Assembly: GCF_000025885.1 (NCBI RefSeq)
Contig: NC_014011.1
Location: forward strand, 1,054,001 to 1,118,000
DNA from: Aminobacterium colombiense DSM 12261
Lineage (GTDB): Bacteria > Synergistota > Synergistia > Synergistales > Aminobacteriaceae
Direction: 5' to 3'
Length of the DNA stretch: 64,000 nucleotides
Below are positions 28,868 through 38,308 of this stretch, in pieces. How positions within the stretch are numbered: the first letter of the stretch is position 1; every line of letters starts with the position of its first letter. The position numbers and the translations under genes are program-made. The notes under the pieces were generated by a model. That model was not told the origin of the DNA, made no database searches, and was given only the letters and a program-made list of their open reading frames with translations.

Positions 28868-29404
28868 TTAGTATTCAATGCCCCGTCGACCCGTTATCCC
28901 CTTCTGAAAAGGATGGCGAATTTCTTTCATTTCAGTTATCAGATCAGCGTATTCCAGCAAGGCTACTGGCGGATTCCGCCCTGTCAACACCACTTCCACG
29001 AAGGGAGGGCGCTTTTTAAGAATGTCTATAACTTGATCCAGTTCGACAAGTTCGTAGTCAAGGGCAACGTTTATTTCATCTAAAATAACAATATCAAAAA
29101 GTCCTTTTTCAATCCATTTTTTTGCCAGTTCGAGCCCTCGTTGGGCTTCTTCTATATCAAATTGCAAAGGGGAGCCCTTTTTAACAAAATCAGGGCGTCC
29201 TGTCTGAACCAATTGAATCTCTGGGAAGCGGGCTAAACTGGCAAGTTCTCCATATTGGGGCCAGCCCTTCATAAATTGAATGATCCCGACTTTCATGTTC
29301 CATCCCGCAGCTCTTATTGCTAGTCCTAGAGCAGCAGTTGTCTTCCCTTTCCCATCGCCCATATAGACCTGAACAAAACGCCTGACCACTGTATTTTTAC
29401 CCAT
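28868..29404 (-). CDS. cobO: Corrinoid adenosyltransferase, CobA/CobO/BtuR type
   Basis: Adds the adenosyl group to cob(I)alamin or its precursors, needed for adenosylcobalamin-dependent mutases and eliminases that are common in amino-acid fermenters. The 178-residue protein has the P-loop GDGKGKTTAALG, IQFMKGWPQYGE, and DIVILDEINVALDYELV. The C-terminal GRRGIEY is typical. No other cobalamin gene is adjacent, so a salvage role is as likely as synthesis. It is first in its minus-strand run, divergent from hypF. Confidence 0.94.
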   Translation of the reverse strand: MGKNTVVRRFVQVYMGDGKGKTTAALGLAIRAAGWNMKVGIIQFMKGWPQYGELASLARFPEIQLVQTGRPDFVKKGSPLQFDIEEAQRGLELAKKWIEKGLFDIVILDEINVALDYELVELDQVIDILKKRPPFVEVVLTGRNPPVALLEYADLITEMKEIRHPFQKGITGRRGIEY

Positions 29405-29434
29405 TTTGATGGCAAAGCTCCTTTATTTCATATA

Positions 29435-29452
29435 TTTGGCCCTTGAGCCAAA
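29435..29452. promoter_or_regulatory. Small inverted repeat between cobO and hypF
   Basis: TTTGGC and GCCAAA are separated by six bases in the 90-base divergent region. It could be an operator for either gene, but there is no second copy in the window and no known site that it matches. Confidence 0.3.
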
Positions 29453-29494
29453 GCTTTCTCTGTTTTAAAATGCCTTGAGAACGGAGGTTTGTCA

Positions 29495-31795
29495 ATGCAC
29501 AATATCTCGACTTTTCTTGTTACAGGAATAGTACAGGGAGTAGGTTTTCGGCCATTTTGTGCCCGACTGGCCGAAGACATGGGGCTTGGCGGCTCAGTCA
29601 AGAACACCTCCGATGGGGTTGTCATAAAGTTGCAAGGTTCCCAAACCCAAATCGAAGCTTACCTTCAAAGACTACAAAAAGAAAAACCTGAGGCCTCCCA
29701 CATATCATCTATAGACCTGCTTTTTCAGGAGGACAGTTGTGAAGAAAAGGGAAACTTTGTTATAGAAAAAAGTCTGCGTCTTGAACATCAACGGGTGCTT
29801 ATACCTCCTGATATCGCTACCTGCAATGATTGTCTCAGAGAAATGAGAGACCCATCAAACAGGCGGTATCGGTATCCCTTTATCAATTGCACTAACTGTG
29901 GGCCCCGATACACCATCATAGAAGATCTACCTTATGACAGACCATCTACCACCATGAGATCTTTTGCTATGTGCCCTCAATGTCATTTTGAGTATACTCG
30001 GTCATCTGATCGAAGATATCACGCACAACCTAACGCCTGTTTCGATTGCGGCCCCTCTCTCTACCTCATTGATAAAAACGGCAGGGTCGCGGCCGAGGGT
30101 GAAGAGGCCCTTCAGATCTGCTGCTCACGGTTAAAAAAAGGGGAAACAGCTGCCATTAAAGGGCTAGGAGGGTTCCATCTCGCCTGTGACCCTTTCAATA
30201 GTGAGGCTACGCAAAAGCTGAGGCGACGTAAAAACAGAAAAGACAAACCCTTCGCTTTAATGGTTTCAGATCTTGCTCGGGCCAAACAACTTGTCTATCT
30301 GACAGGGACAGCAGAAAAACTTCTTACATCCTCAAAACGACCAATTGTTTTGTGCCCCGCCAAGAGAAATAGCGGTCTGTCTCCATTGGTGGCCCCTGGA
30401 CAGAATGCCCTTGGCATCATGTTGCCCTACACACCCCTTCACCATTTGTTGCTAGAGCACTTCGATGCCCTTATTATGACAAGCGCCAACATGAGTGACG
30501 CCCCCATTATTTCTGATAACAACGAAGCCCAGGCGTCCCTTTCTGACCTCGCTGACTTTTTCCTTATGCACAATCGGGATATCCACATGGCCATCGATGA
30601 TTCTGTCATTGCATCCCAGGGGCAAGAGTACATAGTGCTGCGCCGGGCTAGAGGATTTGTTCCTATCCCCCTTGCATCTCTTCATAAGGGACCAGTAATA
30701 ATTGCTGCAGGGGCGGAGATGAAATCCACATTTACACTGACCCAGGATAACACCATCTTCCCAGGACAATATCTAGGCGATCTCAAACAGATAGGGACAA
30801 TAGTCTATTATAAAAAGGCATTAGAGCATTTTCTTAAGCTTTATAATTTGCACCCAGAATATCTTGTCTACGATCTTCACCCCCAATATATTTCTGGTCC
30901 ACTCGCCCGAAAGGTGATAAAAAGACCCTTTAATGCAACTCTTGGAGTACAGCATCACCATGCCCATATGGCAGCATGCCTTCTTGAAAATCGCAGGGAA
31001 GAACCGACTATAGGAGCAATCTTTGATGGCACCGGGTATGGAGATGACGGAACGATATGGGGTGGAGAATTTTTAGTGGCAGATATGAAATCCTATGAGC
31101 GTAAGGGCTCACTGCTGCCTTGCCCACTTCCAGGGGGAGAAAAGGCTGTGCTTGAACCGTGGAGATACGGCCTGGCTCTTTTAACATTAACCCTGGGAAA
31201 TGAAGAGGCAATAGCGCTTTCTGGTCAAATTTGGCCTGAAAAGAAGAGTCTGCTACCGAGTCTGCTCGCTATAATGAATGCTTCCCCTATAACCACTTCT
31301 TGCGGACGTTTCTTTGACGGTGTATCCGCTCTATTGGGTTTCTGCACCGACATTTCCTACGATGGACAGGCGGCAATGGAGCTCGAAGGACATGCGAAAG
31401 GAGAATCTATTGCTCCCTTTGAAATTCTGGAAAAGGACGATTTTTTGTCTTTGGACTGGCGTCCCGCATTGAAATGGATGGTAGAAAACCGCCAACACCA
31501 TAGAAAGGAATCCCTTGCAGCCGCATTCCATGGAGGGCTTGCTCTTGGCACGGCTAACCTGTGTTTGCGCATCTCTGAGCGAACCGGGATAAAACACGTA
31601 GCCCTATCAGGCGGAGTGTGGCAGAACAGGAGGCTCCTGGTTCTGACTCTTTCCTATCTTCGCAGAAGGGGACTTCTCCCACTTACCCATCATCTGCTTT
31701 CTCCAAACGATGAGAACGTTTCTGTGGGACAAGCGGCCATAGGCATGGCCCACTGGGCAGTGCCAGGTCTTGAATATGTGCAGAGTGGGCAATAA
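29495..31795 (+). CDS. hypF: Carbamoyltransferase HypF, NiFe hydrogenase maturation
   Basis: Makes the thiocarbamate on HypE that becomes the cyanide ligand of NiFe hydrogenases. Domains in order: acylphosphatase (VTGIVQGVGFRPF), two zinc fingers (CNDC...CTNC and CPQC...CFDC, about residues 108-190), YrdC-like (KGLGGFHLACD), and the Kae1-like carbamoyltransferase with HHHAHMAACL. The 766-residue length is normal. ATG 29495 lies seven bases after GGAGG. No other hyp or hydrogenase gene is in the window. Confidence 0.96.
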   Translation: MHNISTFLVTGIVQGVGFRPFCARLAEDMGLGGSVKNTSDGVVIKLQGSQTQIEAYLQRLQKEKPEASHISSIDLLFQEDSCEEKGNFVIEKSLRLEHQRVLIPPDIATCNDCLREMRDPSNRRYRYPFINCTNCGPRYTIIEDLPYDRPSTTMRSFAMCPQCHFEYTRSSDRRYHAQPNACFDCGPSLYLIDKNGRVAAEGEEALQICCSRLKKGETAAIKGLGGFHLACDPFNSEATQKLRRRKNRKDKPFALMVSDLARAKQLVYLTGTAEKLLTSSKRPIVLCPAKRNSGLSPLVAPGQNALGIMLPYTPLHHLLLEHFDALIMTSANMSDAPIISDNNEAQASLSDLADFFLMHNRDIHMAIDDSVIASQGQEYIVLRRARGFVPIPLASLHKGPVIIAAGAEMKSTFTLTQDNTIFPGQYLGDLKQIGTIVYYKKALEHFLKLYNLHPEYLVYDLHPQYISGPLARKVIKRPFNATLGVQHHHAHMAACLLENRREEPTIGAIFDGTGYGDDGTIWGGEFLVADMKSYERKGSLLPCPLPGGEKAVLEPWRYGLALLTLTLGNEEAIALSGQIWPEKKSLLPSLLAIMNASPITTSCGRFFDGVSALLGFCTDISYDGQAAMELEGHAKGESIAPFEILEKDDFLSLDWRPALKWMVENRQHHRKESLAAAFHGGLALGTANLCLRISERTGIKHVALSGGVWQNRRLLVLTLSYLRRRGLLPLTHHLLSPNDENVSVGQAAIGMAHWAVPGLEYVQSGQ

Positions 31796-31827
31796 AAAGG
31801 AGCTGCTTCGTCAGAAACAGCCCCTTT
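31796..31827. terminator. Terminator between convergent hypF and glpX
   Basis: A stem of about ten pairs (AAAGGAGCTG with CAGCCCCTTT, one G-T pair) around a 12-base loop. On the minus strand it ends in TTTTT, so it chiefly serves the glpX run; it may also stop hypF transcripts. Confidence 0.75.
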
Positions 31828-31853
31828 ACAGTTTCATTCAAAATAAATGTTTC

Positions 31854-32861
31854 TTATTGATGGTTAGCCTCATATTCAGGTGCATAGTCTATGCCACTGA
31901 TAGTACATAGTTTTTTAGGGTGATGAATGGCCTCTACATATCGCACAGTACCGCTTTTCGAGCGCATTACCATAGAGAAGGTACGAATGCGACGCCCTTC
32001 ATAACGAACCCCCTTCAAGAAATCACCGTCTGTAACGCCAGTGGCAGCAAAGAAGACATTGTCTCCTTTAACGAGGTCGTCTAGGGTAAGCACAGCATCA
32101 AGATCAAGCCCCATGGCCCTGCTCTCTTCAGCTTCCTTCTCATCCCTTACCCAAAGTTTGCACTGCATATTACCCCCAAGACATTTAATGGCACAAGCAG
32201 TAATAACAGCCTCCGGAGAGCCTCCTATCCCTACGAGAAGGTCTGCGCCACCCTCTTCCTTGCAAGTCAAAAGAGCTCCTGCCACATCTCCATCCGGAAT
32301 CAGCTTTATACGTGCCCCTATTTGGCGTATGCGGCTTTTTATCTCATCGTGACGGGGTCGATCTAGAACAACAACTGTTACGTCTCCAACAGATTTAGCT
32401 TTCTTTTTAGCTACCCTCTTAATATTCTCTTCGATGGGAGCCTCTATATCTATGACTCCGGCCGCATCGGGACCGGTAGCTAGTTTGTTCATGTAAAAAA
32501 TATTCCGGGGATCATACATGGTTCCTTTTTCAGAAAGGGCCACTACGCTAATTGCACCAGGAAGCCCCATGGCCGTTAGGCGGGTGCCATCTATGGGATC
32601 AACGGCAATATCCACTTCGGGGGAAACCCCGGAACCCAGGCGTTCGCCATTGAAAAGCATGGGAGCCTCGTCTTTTTCTCCCTCTCCTATGACTACGGTC
32701 CCATCCATAGCTATCGTATTCAGCATATAGCGCATAGCTGTAACGGCAGCCCCATCAGCTTCGTTCTTATCTCCCCTGCCCATCCAACGGCCGGCAGCCA
32801 TAGCAGCAGCCTCTGTTCCTCGCACCAGTTCAAGAGCCAGATTTCGTTCTGGAATCGCCAT
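31854..32861 (-). CDS. glpX: Fructose-1,6-bisphosphatase, class II
   Basis: Gluconeogenic phosphatase of 335 residues. The lithium-sensitive phosphatase motifs are GEGEKDEAPML and the metal site DIAVDPIDGTRL; further on, LIPDGDVAGA and GIGGSPEAVI are characteristic of GlpX. A gluconeogenic enzyme fits an organism that lives on amino acids. AGGAGGATAAATT precedes the ATG. It is the last gene of the prfB-to-glpX run. Confidence 0.96.
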   Translation of the reverse strand: MAIPERNLALELVRGTEAAAMAAGRWMGRGDKNEADGAAVTAMRYMLNTIAMDGTVVIGEGEKDEAPMLFNGERLGSGVSPEVDIAVDPIDGTRLTAMGLPGAISVVALSEKGTMYDPRNIFYMNKLATGPDAAGVIDIEAPIEENIKRVAKKKAKSVGDVTVVVLDRPRHDEIKSRIRQIGARIKLIPDGDVAGALLTCKEEGGADLLVGIGGSPEAVITACAIKCLGGNMQCKLWVRDEKEAEESRAMGLDLDAVLTLDDLVKGDNVFFAATGVTDGDFLKGVRYEGRRIRTFSMVMRSKSGTVRYVEAIHHPKKLCTISGIDYAPEYEANHQ

Positions 32862-32878
32862 AATTTATCCTCCTAATC

Positions 32879-34192
32879 TTATTCTTGAATCTGAGACGGT
32901 TCAGTAAATCTTGAAAAGACCTCATCTACAGCACTCAAATAGTAGTCAATGTGGAATAGGCTATCAAGTTCTTCCCTTAAAATATATTGATTAACTCTAT
33001 TGTCAGCCCATAGAAGGTCTGCAAAGGTTCCTTCTCCGCGCCAGCATTTCATAGCATTTTCCTGTACCACTGCGTAAGCTTCTTCCCGAGCCAGCCCAAA
33101 CTTTTCAACAAGTTCAAGCAAAACCCTCTGACTAAAAACAAGCCCCTTCATCTTTTTAAGGTTGGCCATCATATTTTCAGGTTCTACGTCAAGGCCTTCC
33201 ACAATCTGGGACATTTTCTGCAGCATATAAGTAATGAGATGGAAGGCATCCGGCCAGATTATCCTCTCTACGGAAGAATGACTGATATCCCTTTCATGCC
33301 AGAGAGCCACATTCTCCATGGCAGCTGCGGCGTATCCCCTCAACAAACGGGCCATTCCCGTAAGCCTTTCGCAAAGGATCGGGTTTCTTTTATGGGGCAT
33401 GGCTGAAGAACCTTTTTGCTTTTTGCCAAAAGGTTCGAGAGCTTCAAGAACTTCTGTCCGTTGAAGGTGACGAACCTCCACGGCCATGCGTTCAATAGCT
33501 GCGCCAAGAAGGGCCAGAGCATTCATGACATGAGCATGTCGATCCCGCTGAAGAATCTGGGTTGATATCGCCGCAGGCTGAAGATCAAGAATTTCGCAGA
33601 CACGCCTTTCTATGCGGGTGGGGCAATGGGCATAAGTACCTACGGCACCAGAAATCTTACCGTAGCTGATCTGCTCCCTGGCTTGTCCCAGACGTTGTTT
33701 GTCTCGAAGCAGTTCATAATACCAATTTAAAAGTTTCAATCCAAAGGTCATGGGTTCAGCGTGAATTCCGTGGGTTCGCCCAACACAGGGGGTATATTTG
33801 TGTTCAACCGCGCGTTTCCATATGAAAGAAAGAAGTCTGTCTACCTCTATTATGACAACGTCAAGTGATTCTTTAAGCAATAATGATGAAGCTGTATCAA
33901 GCACATCACTGCTAGTGAGGCCTAAATGAATGAAACGGCCGCAGGGGCCAACTTTTTCTGCCACCGCTGAAACAAAGGCGATCATGTCATGATGAACCTG
34001 ATTTTCTATCTCGTAAATCCTCTCTATATCGAAATCTGCTTTTTTTTCAATTTCTTCCAGGGCTTCCCGAGGAATGAGCCCATCTTCCGTCCAGGCTTTA
34101 CATACAGCCAGTTCTACCTGGAGCCACGTTTTATATTTGTTATCATCAGACCAAATTTTTTTCATCAATGGAGTTTCATATCTATCAATCAT
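32879..34192 (-). CDS. purB: Adenylosuccinate lyase
   Basis: Fumarase/aspartase-superfamily enzyme that acts twice in purine synthesis. The 437-residue protein has the signature SSAMPHKRNPILCERLTG with the flexible catalytic loop serines, and GRTHGIHAEPMTFG with a catalytic histidine. GGAG lies nine bases before the ATG. It overlaps nothing and follows the DUF4416 gene by five bases, suggesting tight co-expression. Confidence 0.97.
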   Translation of the reverse strand: MIDRYETPLMKKIWSDDNKYKTWLQVELAVCKAWTEDGLIPREALEEIEKKADFDIERIYEIENQVHHDMIAFVSAVAEKVGPCGRFIHLGLTSSDVLDTASSLLLKESLDVVIIEVDRLLSFIWKRAVEHKYTPCVGRTHGIHAEPMTFGLKLLNWYYELLRDKQRLGQAREQISYGKISGAVGTYAHCPTRIERRVCEILDLQPAAISTQILQRDRHAHVMNALALLGAAIERMAVEVRHLQRTEVLEALEPFGKKQKGSSAMPHKRNPILCERLTGMARLLRGYAAAAMENVALWHERDISHSSVERIIWPDAFHLITYMLQKMSQIVEGLDVEPENMMANLKKMKGLVFSQRVLLELVEKFGLAREEAYAVVQENAMKCWRGEGTFADLLWADNRVNQYILREELDSLFHIDYYLSAVDEVFSRFTEPSQIQE

Positions 34193-34197
34193 GAACG

Positions 34198-34722
34198 TTA
34201 TCTCCTCTCCGACATTTCCTTAGACCAGATATCCCTGGCTTTCAACAGAAAAGCATCATAACGCCCACTGGCAAAATCAGGGAACGTATAATCAAAGGGA
34301 ACCCACCGCTTAAAGCGGTATCTCATTGTGACCTCTGCAAAAATCCCATCAGAAATATAAATACGATGGGCATGGTCCTTAGTGGAAGCCAGCACAAGCC
34401 TAGCTCCATTGACATACCCCGGATCAATATTCACAGTTCGTATGGTTCGGTTTTCAAATGCCTTGCTGCTCTCTTCTTCAATAGAACAGCTCTCTTTTTT
34501 CCATCGGACAATATCTCCTCCGTGGCGAAGTCCCTTAAAAGAAAGAAACTGCCGATAGAGAGTTGGAGCTATGTCATGGTAATAATTTGTAAGATCAAAA
34601 GGAACAGGTTCACTCTCTGCGTCAATCTCGCCCCAAACCGCAGTAACTTTTTCTATTACCCATTCTCGCCATCTCTCGTCAGGGTACAGAACTCCCGTGA
34701 TCAATTTCACTGGATAAAACAT
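34198..34722 (-). CDS. DUF4416 family protein
   Basis: A 174-residue protein of a small family seen in anaerobes and deltaproteobacteria, recognised by PVKLITGVLYPDE at the start, VPFDLTNYYHDI, and the TVNIDPGYVNGARLVLAST segment. No catalytic motif is known to me. It lies between ftsY and purB. The conserved Asp/Tyr-rich segments suggest an enzyme, but I assign no function. Confidence 0.8.
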   Translation of the reverse strand: MFYPVKLITGVLYPDERWREWVIEKVTAVWGEIDAESEPVPFDLTNYYHDIAPTLYRQFLSFKGLRHGGDIVRWKKESCSIEEESSKAFENRTIRTVNIDPGYVNGARLVLASTKDHAHRIYISDGIFAEVTMRYRFKRWVPFDYTFPDFASGRYDAFLLKARDIWSKEMSERR

Positions 34723-34736
34723 ACAGAGGACTCCTT

Positions 34737-35669
34737 TTATACGTTATTTCCGTTATTTTCAAGCAACGCCCGCACAAATTCCTGGGGTTCAAACAGCCTC
34801 AGATCATCCACACTTTCGCCAAGACCTATATATCTGATCGGCAAAGCAAGACGGTGGGCTATGGCAAGGATGACGCCACCTTTTGCAGTGTTGTCATATT
34901 TCGACAAAATCACTCCATTCAGGCTGAGAGCCTTATGGAATGATTCGGCCTGGGCAAATCCATTCTGCCCCATAACGGCATCAAGCACTAGAAGGTTTTC
35001 CATAGAATCCCGCCCCACTTCGCGCTCAATAACACGGACAATCTTTGTAAGTTCCTCCATCAGATTATGTTTTGAATGAAGCCTTCCTGCTGTATCGATA
35101 ATCAAAACATCCGCTCCAGAAGCCCGAGCTGCCTGAAGGGCATCATAAGCGACTGCGGCAGAATCGCTTCCCTGCTGCTGGGCAATAACGCGGCTTCCCG
35201 TACGCTCACCCCATATTTTCAGTTGATCGATAGCAGCAGCTCTAAAGGTATCGGCTGCGCCTAAAATAACCTTTTTACCCTGTCGATGGAACTGTTCCGC
35301 TAATTTTGCAGCAGTAGTAGTCTTACCACTGCCATTCACTCCCACGAGCACGATGACTTTAGGTGATTTGTCAAGGACAATTTCCTTGCCCATTCCATCA
35401 ACAGCTACAAGGCGTTCTGTCACTAAGTCGATAAAATACGCTATTAGCTGGTCAGGCGTTTTCAGGCCTTCCCGCTTCACAGTTTTTTGAAGCTCTTCGA
35501 TCAATTCTTCTGTAAGATCAATACCTACGTCGCCAGATATAAGAATTTCTTCTAGGCTGTCCCAAAATTCTTCATCTATTGTGGAGCCTGAAAAAAGTGA
35601 AACCAACCCGCCGCTCCAACGATTTTTTACCTCTTTCAGGCTATCTTTTAATTTACTCCAAAGAAACAT
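34737..35669 (-). CDS. ftsY: Signal recognition particle receptor FtsY
   Basis: The SRP receptor GTPase that docks translating ribosomes at the membrane. The NG domain shows GVNGSGKTTTAAKLA, DTFRAAAIDQL, DTAGRLHSKHNLM and GLGESVDDL. The G4 element reads SKYDNTAKGG where TKLDGTAKGG is usual. There is almost no acidic A domain, so membrane contact must come from the first helix. The ATG at 35669 (310 residues), with GAGGTG upstream, is preferred to the GTG three codons earlier. Confidence 0.97.
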   Translation of the reverse strand: MFLWSKLKDSLKEVKNRWSGGLVSLFSGSTIDEEFWDSLEEILISGDVGIDLTEELIEELQKTVKREGLKTPDQLIAYFIDLVTERLVAVDGMGKEIVLDKSPKVIVLVGVNGSGKTTTAAKLAEQFHRQGKKVILGAADTFRAAAIDQLKIWGERTGSRVIAQQQGSDSAAVAYDALQAARASGADVLIIDTAGRLHSKHNLMEELTKIVRVIEREVGRDSMENLLVLDAVMGQNGFAQAESFHKALSLNGVILSKYDNTAKGGVILAIAHRLALPIRYIGLGESVDDLRLFEPQEFVRALLENNGNNV

Positions 35670-35687
35670 TCGCTCCACCTCACACCA

Positions 35688-36950
35688 CTAATCGTCTTTA
35701 GACGTATCTGTTTTTTCCGGCCTTTTTTTTCTCAAGGGCCGTTTGTTTCGGGGACGGCTCCGTTCTTCTCCCGAACGGGTTATTTTGTTTCGGGGGTTTT
35801 TTTCTTTTTTCCCCTCCGCCCCACCACTCCCAGACTGTGGTTTCTTTTTGCGTTTCCGTTTCTTTTTATTTCTGGCATTATTTTCTTCTTTTCCTCTATG
35901 CCTTTCTTTTTTCTCTTTTATATTTTCGTCCTCTTCCTGAACATCTGCAGGTTTAAAGGCTTCTGCATCTGTAAGGACTGTCGCTGCCAAACGTTCTTCT
36001 TCTATATCATGATTGAATGCAACGAGCACTCCCTCTTCTGGTAAAAGGGAAGGGGTTTCGAGAATAGACGATTCCCAGTTTTCACCCTTCATGACCGTTT
36101 CCTTGAAGTTTTCAAAGTCTTTTACAGATACTAGTACTTCAGTCCCTTCGGGAGTCCTTGCTCGAAAAGCGCTATGGGCCAGGTCGACGCCAAGTATAAT
36201 ATAAACACCTTGAGGAGCTTTAATCTTCGCTCCAGGATTGGGAAGATCCTTCCAAAGACACCCGTACATCTGATGTTCATAGGCCATACAACACATGAGC
36301 CGCCCACAAACGCCAGATATTTTGGTGGGGTTAAGGGCAAGATTTTGCTCTTTTACCATTTTTATACAAATGGGATCAAATTTATGCAGCCAATATCCGC
36401 AACAACATTCTCTTCCGCATGGCCCCAGGCCGCGCACAGTTTTAGCTTCATCACGAACTCCAATTTGGCGAAGTTCTATCCGCGTTTTAAATTCCCGAGC
36501 AAGGTCACGAACATAGGCCCTGAAATCCACCCTCTGTTCTGATGTGAAATAGAAAAAAAGTTTTTTGCGGTCTAATAAATATTCAACATCTACCAACTTC
36601 ATAGATAGGTCATGCTGGGAAAGAAGCTCTCTCGCCTTAACAAGAATAGCTTCCTCTTCTTCCCGCTGAGTTTGTGCCATCTCTTCATCCTCTTCCGTCG
36701 CAGTGCGTACAAAAGAGATATTTTGCAACATAGGTTCCCCACCCTTGGGCTGTCCATCGCAGAGATCCTCGCAACATGTATTTCGATAGCGGTCCTCCTG
36801 CTCTTCAGAAATTGGGCCGCCCACAATAGCCAGTTCTATCCCTCTCATTGTTTCAGCAACAATTTTTTCCCCTTTTTCCGGGGTGAAGGCTGTGTCTTCT
36901 ATGTTTACTAAACCTAGGTATCTTGGTTTACCAAAGATTGTCAAATACAT
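35688..36950 (-). CDS. ricT: PSP1-domain protein, RicT/YaaT-like, with long basic tail
   Basis: The PSP1 domain is recognised by the cysteine-rich GPCGRECCCGYWL and GVCGRLMCCMAYE segments; RicT of Bacillus uses such cysteines to bind Fe-S clusters in a complex that affects RNA processing. About 420 residues: the last 100 are a Lys/Arg/Glu-rich, probably disordered extension. The ATG at 36950 is inside the end of holB; a TTG at 36956 has GGAGGG at better spacing and may be the true start. The holB-ricT order matches Firmicutes (holB-yaaT). Confidence 0.88.
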   Translation of the reverse strand: MYLTIFGKPRYLGLVNIEDTAFTPEKGEKIVAETMRGIELAIVGGPISEEQEDRYRNTCCEDLCDGQPKGGEPMLQNISFVRTATEEDEEMAQTQREEEEAILVKARELLSQHDLSMKLVDVEYLLDRKKLFFYFTSEQRVDFRAYVRDLAREFKTRIELRQIGVRDEAKTVRGLGPCGRECCCGYWLHKFDPICIKMVKEQNLALNPTKISGVCGRLMCCMAYEHQMYGCLWKDLPNPGAKIKAPQGVYIILGVDLAHSAFRARTPEGTEVLVSVKDFENFKETVMKGENWESSILETPSLLPEEGVLVAFNHDIEEERLAATVLTDAEAFKPADVQEEDENIKEKKERHRGKEENNARNKKKRKRKKKPQSGSGGAEGKKEKNPRNKITRSGEERSRPRNKRPLRKKRPEKTDTSKDD

Positions 36951-37698
36951 GTTCAAACGCAAAACCCTCCTTGAGTGATAATAATATAAGATCAAGCACC
37001 ATCCCCTGTGGAAGTTTGCGGCTTTCACATATGAGACGTAACCTATCGACCCGGGCAGCAAGAGAGGCTTGTCCCTCTTCAATGGCCCATGTTTCCCAAC
37101 AATGAAGTTGTTTCTCCAACTCTTCTATAGTCATAGTTTCCCCACTTTCAAGCCATTTTTTCCAGCTTCTCTCTGCTGATGGAATTTCTTCTGGCTCAAA
37201 GCGTTCTTCATGAGCTAAAGCGAGATTCCAGCATCGGCTCTTTAGTGTTGGTAAAAATTTGTCATTTTCCAAAAGGAAAAGAATAACTCCGTGTTCTGGC
37301 GGTTCTTCAACTATTTTCAACATGCTATTGGCAGCTGGAAGTAATAGAGTGTCCGCTGACTGAATAACTACAAGCCGACAAGAGGCAACCACCGGATAAA
37401 GAGAAAGTTCTACTGCTATCTCCCTGCACTCGCTGATGGTAGGCGCCTTTTCTAAGGAACCCGAAAGGACGAGATCAGGGTGGGTTTTCTCGTGCCAGGA
37501 ACAGCACGAGAGACACTGTCCGCATGCATTCTTCTTTTCACATAGGAGAAGCCGGGCAATATCAATTGCTATCTTTTCATGATACTGCTTAGGCGCTGAC
37601 AGCGCCAAGCTCTGTGGAAACCGATTTCCCTCCAAAGCTTTTTTCAGTTCAGACCACATTAGGCTTGATGTCACGAAACATGTTTCTTTTTCGTTCAT
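36928..37698 (-). CDS. holB: DNA polymerase III subunit delta prime
   Basis: Clamp-loader subunit of about 256 residues. The N-terminal AAA-like domain has a degenerate P-loop, as expected for delta prime. The four-cysteine zinc knuckle is in CEKKNACGQCLSC. SMLKIVEEPP and the arginine-finger-type segment PTLKSRCWN are typical. The ATG at 37698 overlaps the tmk stop (ATGA). It lies in the conserved tmk-holB-ricT order. Confidence 0.9.
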   Translation of the reverse strand: MNEKETCFVTSSLMWSELKKALEGNRFPQSLALSAPKQYHEKIAIDIARLLLCEKKNACGQCLSCCSWHEKTHPDLVLSGSLEKAPTISECREIAVELSLYPVVASCRLVVIQSADTLLLPAANSMLKIVEEPPEHGVILFLLENDKFLPTLKSRCWNLALAHEERFEPEEIPSAERSWKKWLESGETMTIEELEKQLHCWETWAIEEGQASLAARVDRLRLICESRKLPQGMVLDLILLSLKEGFAFEHVFDNLW

Positions 37699-38306
37699 TT
37701 CGATAGATGGACCTCCACAACTTTCCATATCTGTGCCGATACTTCCTCGGTTGGCTGCGAACCGTCTATTCGCACTATCCTATGGGGGAAACGCTTTGAA
37801 AGCTCTTTATATCCTTCACAAACCCTGTTAAGGAACCCGTCTGTTTCGGACTCTATGCGATCAAAATGCCCCCTTGTGGTTTTTATCCTGTTTATTGCCA
37901 CGGGAAGGGGCGTGTCTATCCATAATGTAAGATCAGGTTCGGGGAAAGAACACCATGCGAAAAGGTCTTCTACTTTCTCTTCCGGCAAGCCTCTTCCCCA
38001 GATCTGGTAGGCTCGAGTGGAGTCGGTATAACGCTCACATAAAACAATCTGGCCGCACGAAAGGGCTGGAGATATAACCTGACTCACATGTTCACAGCGA
38101 TCAATTACAAAAAGGAACAGCTCGCTTAGTTCGTGGCGTAGATCCTTCTCCAAAAGAAGTGTTCGCACAAAATCTCCATGAACCCATCCTCCCGGCTCAC
38201 GAGTCCAGAGCACAGGCTCCTTTTTCTTCTGTTGCAACTGTTCTTTTAAAAAGGCTGCCTGGGTGCTTTTGCCGCAACCGTCAATCCCCTCAAGGGTTAT
38301 AAACAT
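37695..38306 (-). CDS. tmk: Thymidylate kinase
   Basis: Phosphorylates dTMP to dTDP. A 203-residue P-loop kinase: GIDGCGKST at residues 7-15, TREPGG, and the CERYTDSTRAYQ motif (a DRY variant). GGAAAGG precedes the ATG. It is coupled to holB by a four-base stop/start overlap. Confidence 0.96.
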   Translation of the reverse strand: MFITLEGIDGCGKSTQAAFLKEQLQQKKKEPVLWTREPGGWVHGDFVRTLLLEKDLRHELSELFLFVIDRCEHVSQVISPALSCGQIVLCERYTDSTRAYQIWGRGLPEEKVEDLFAWCSFPEPDLTLWIDTPLPVAINRIKTTRGHFDRIESETDGFLNRVCEGYKELSKRFPHRIVRIDGSQPTEEVSAQIWKVVEVHLSK

Positions 38307-38308
38307 CG

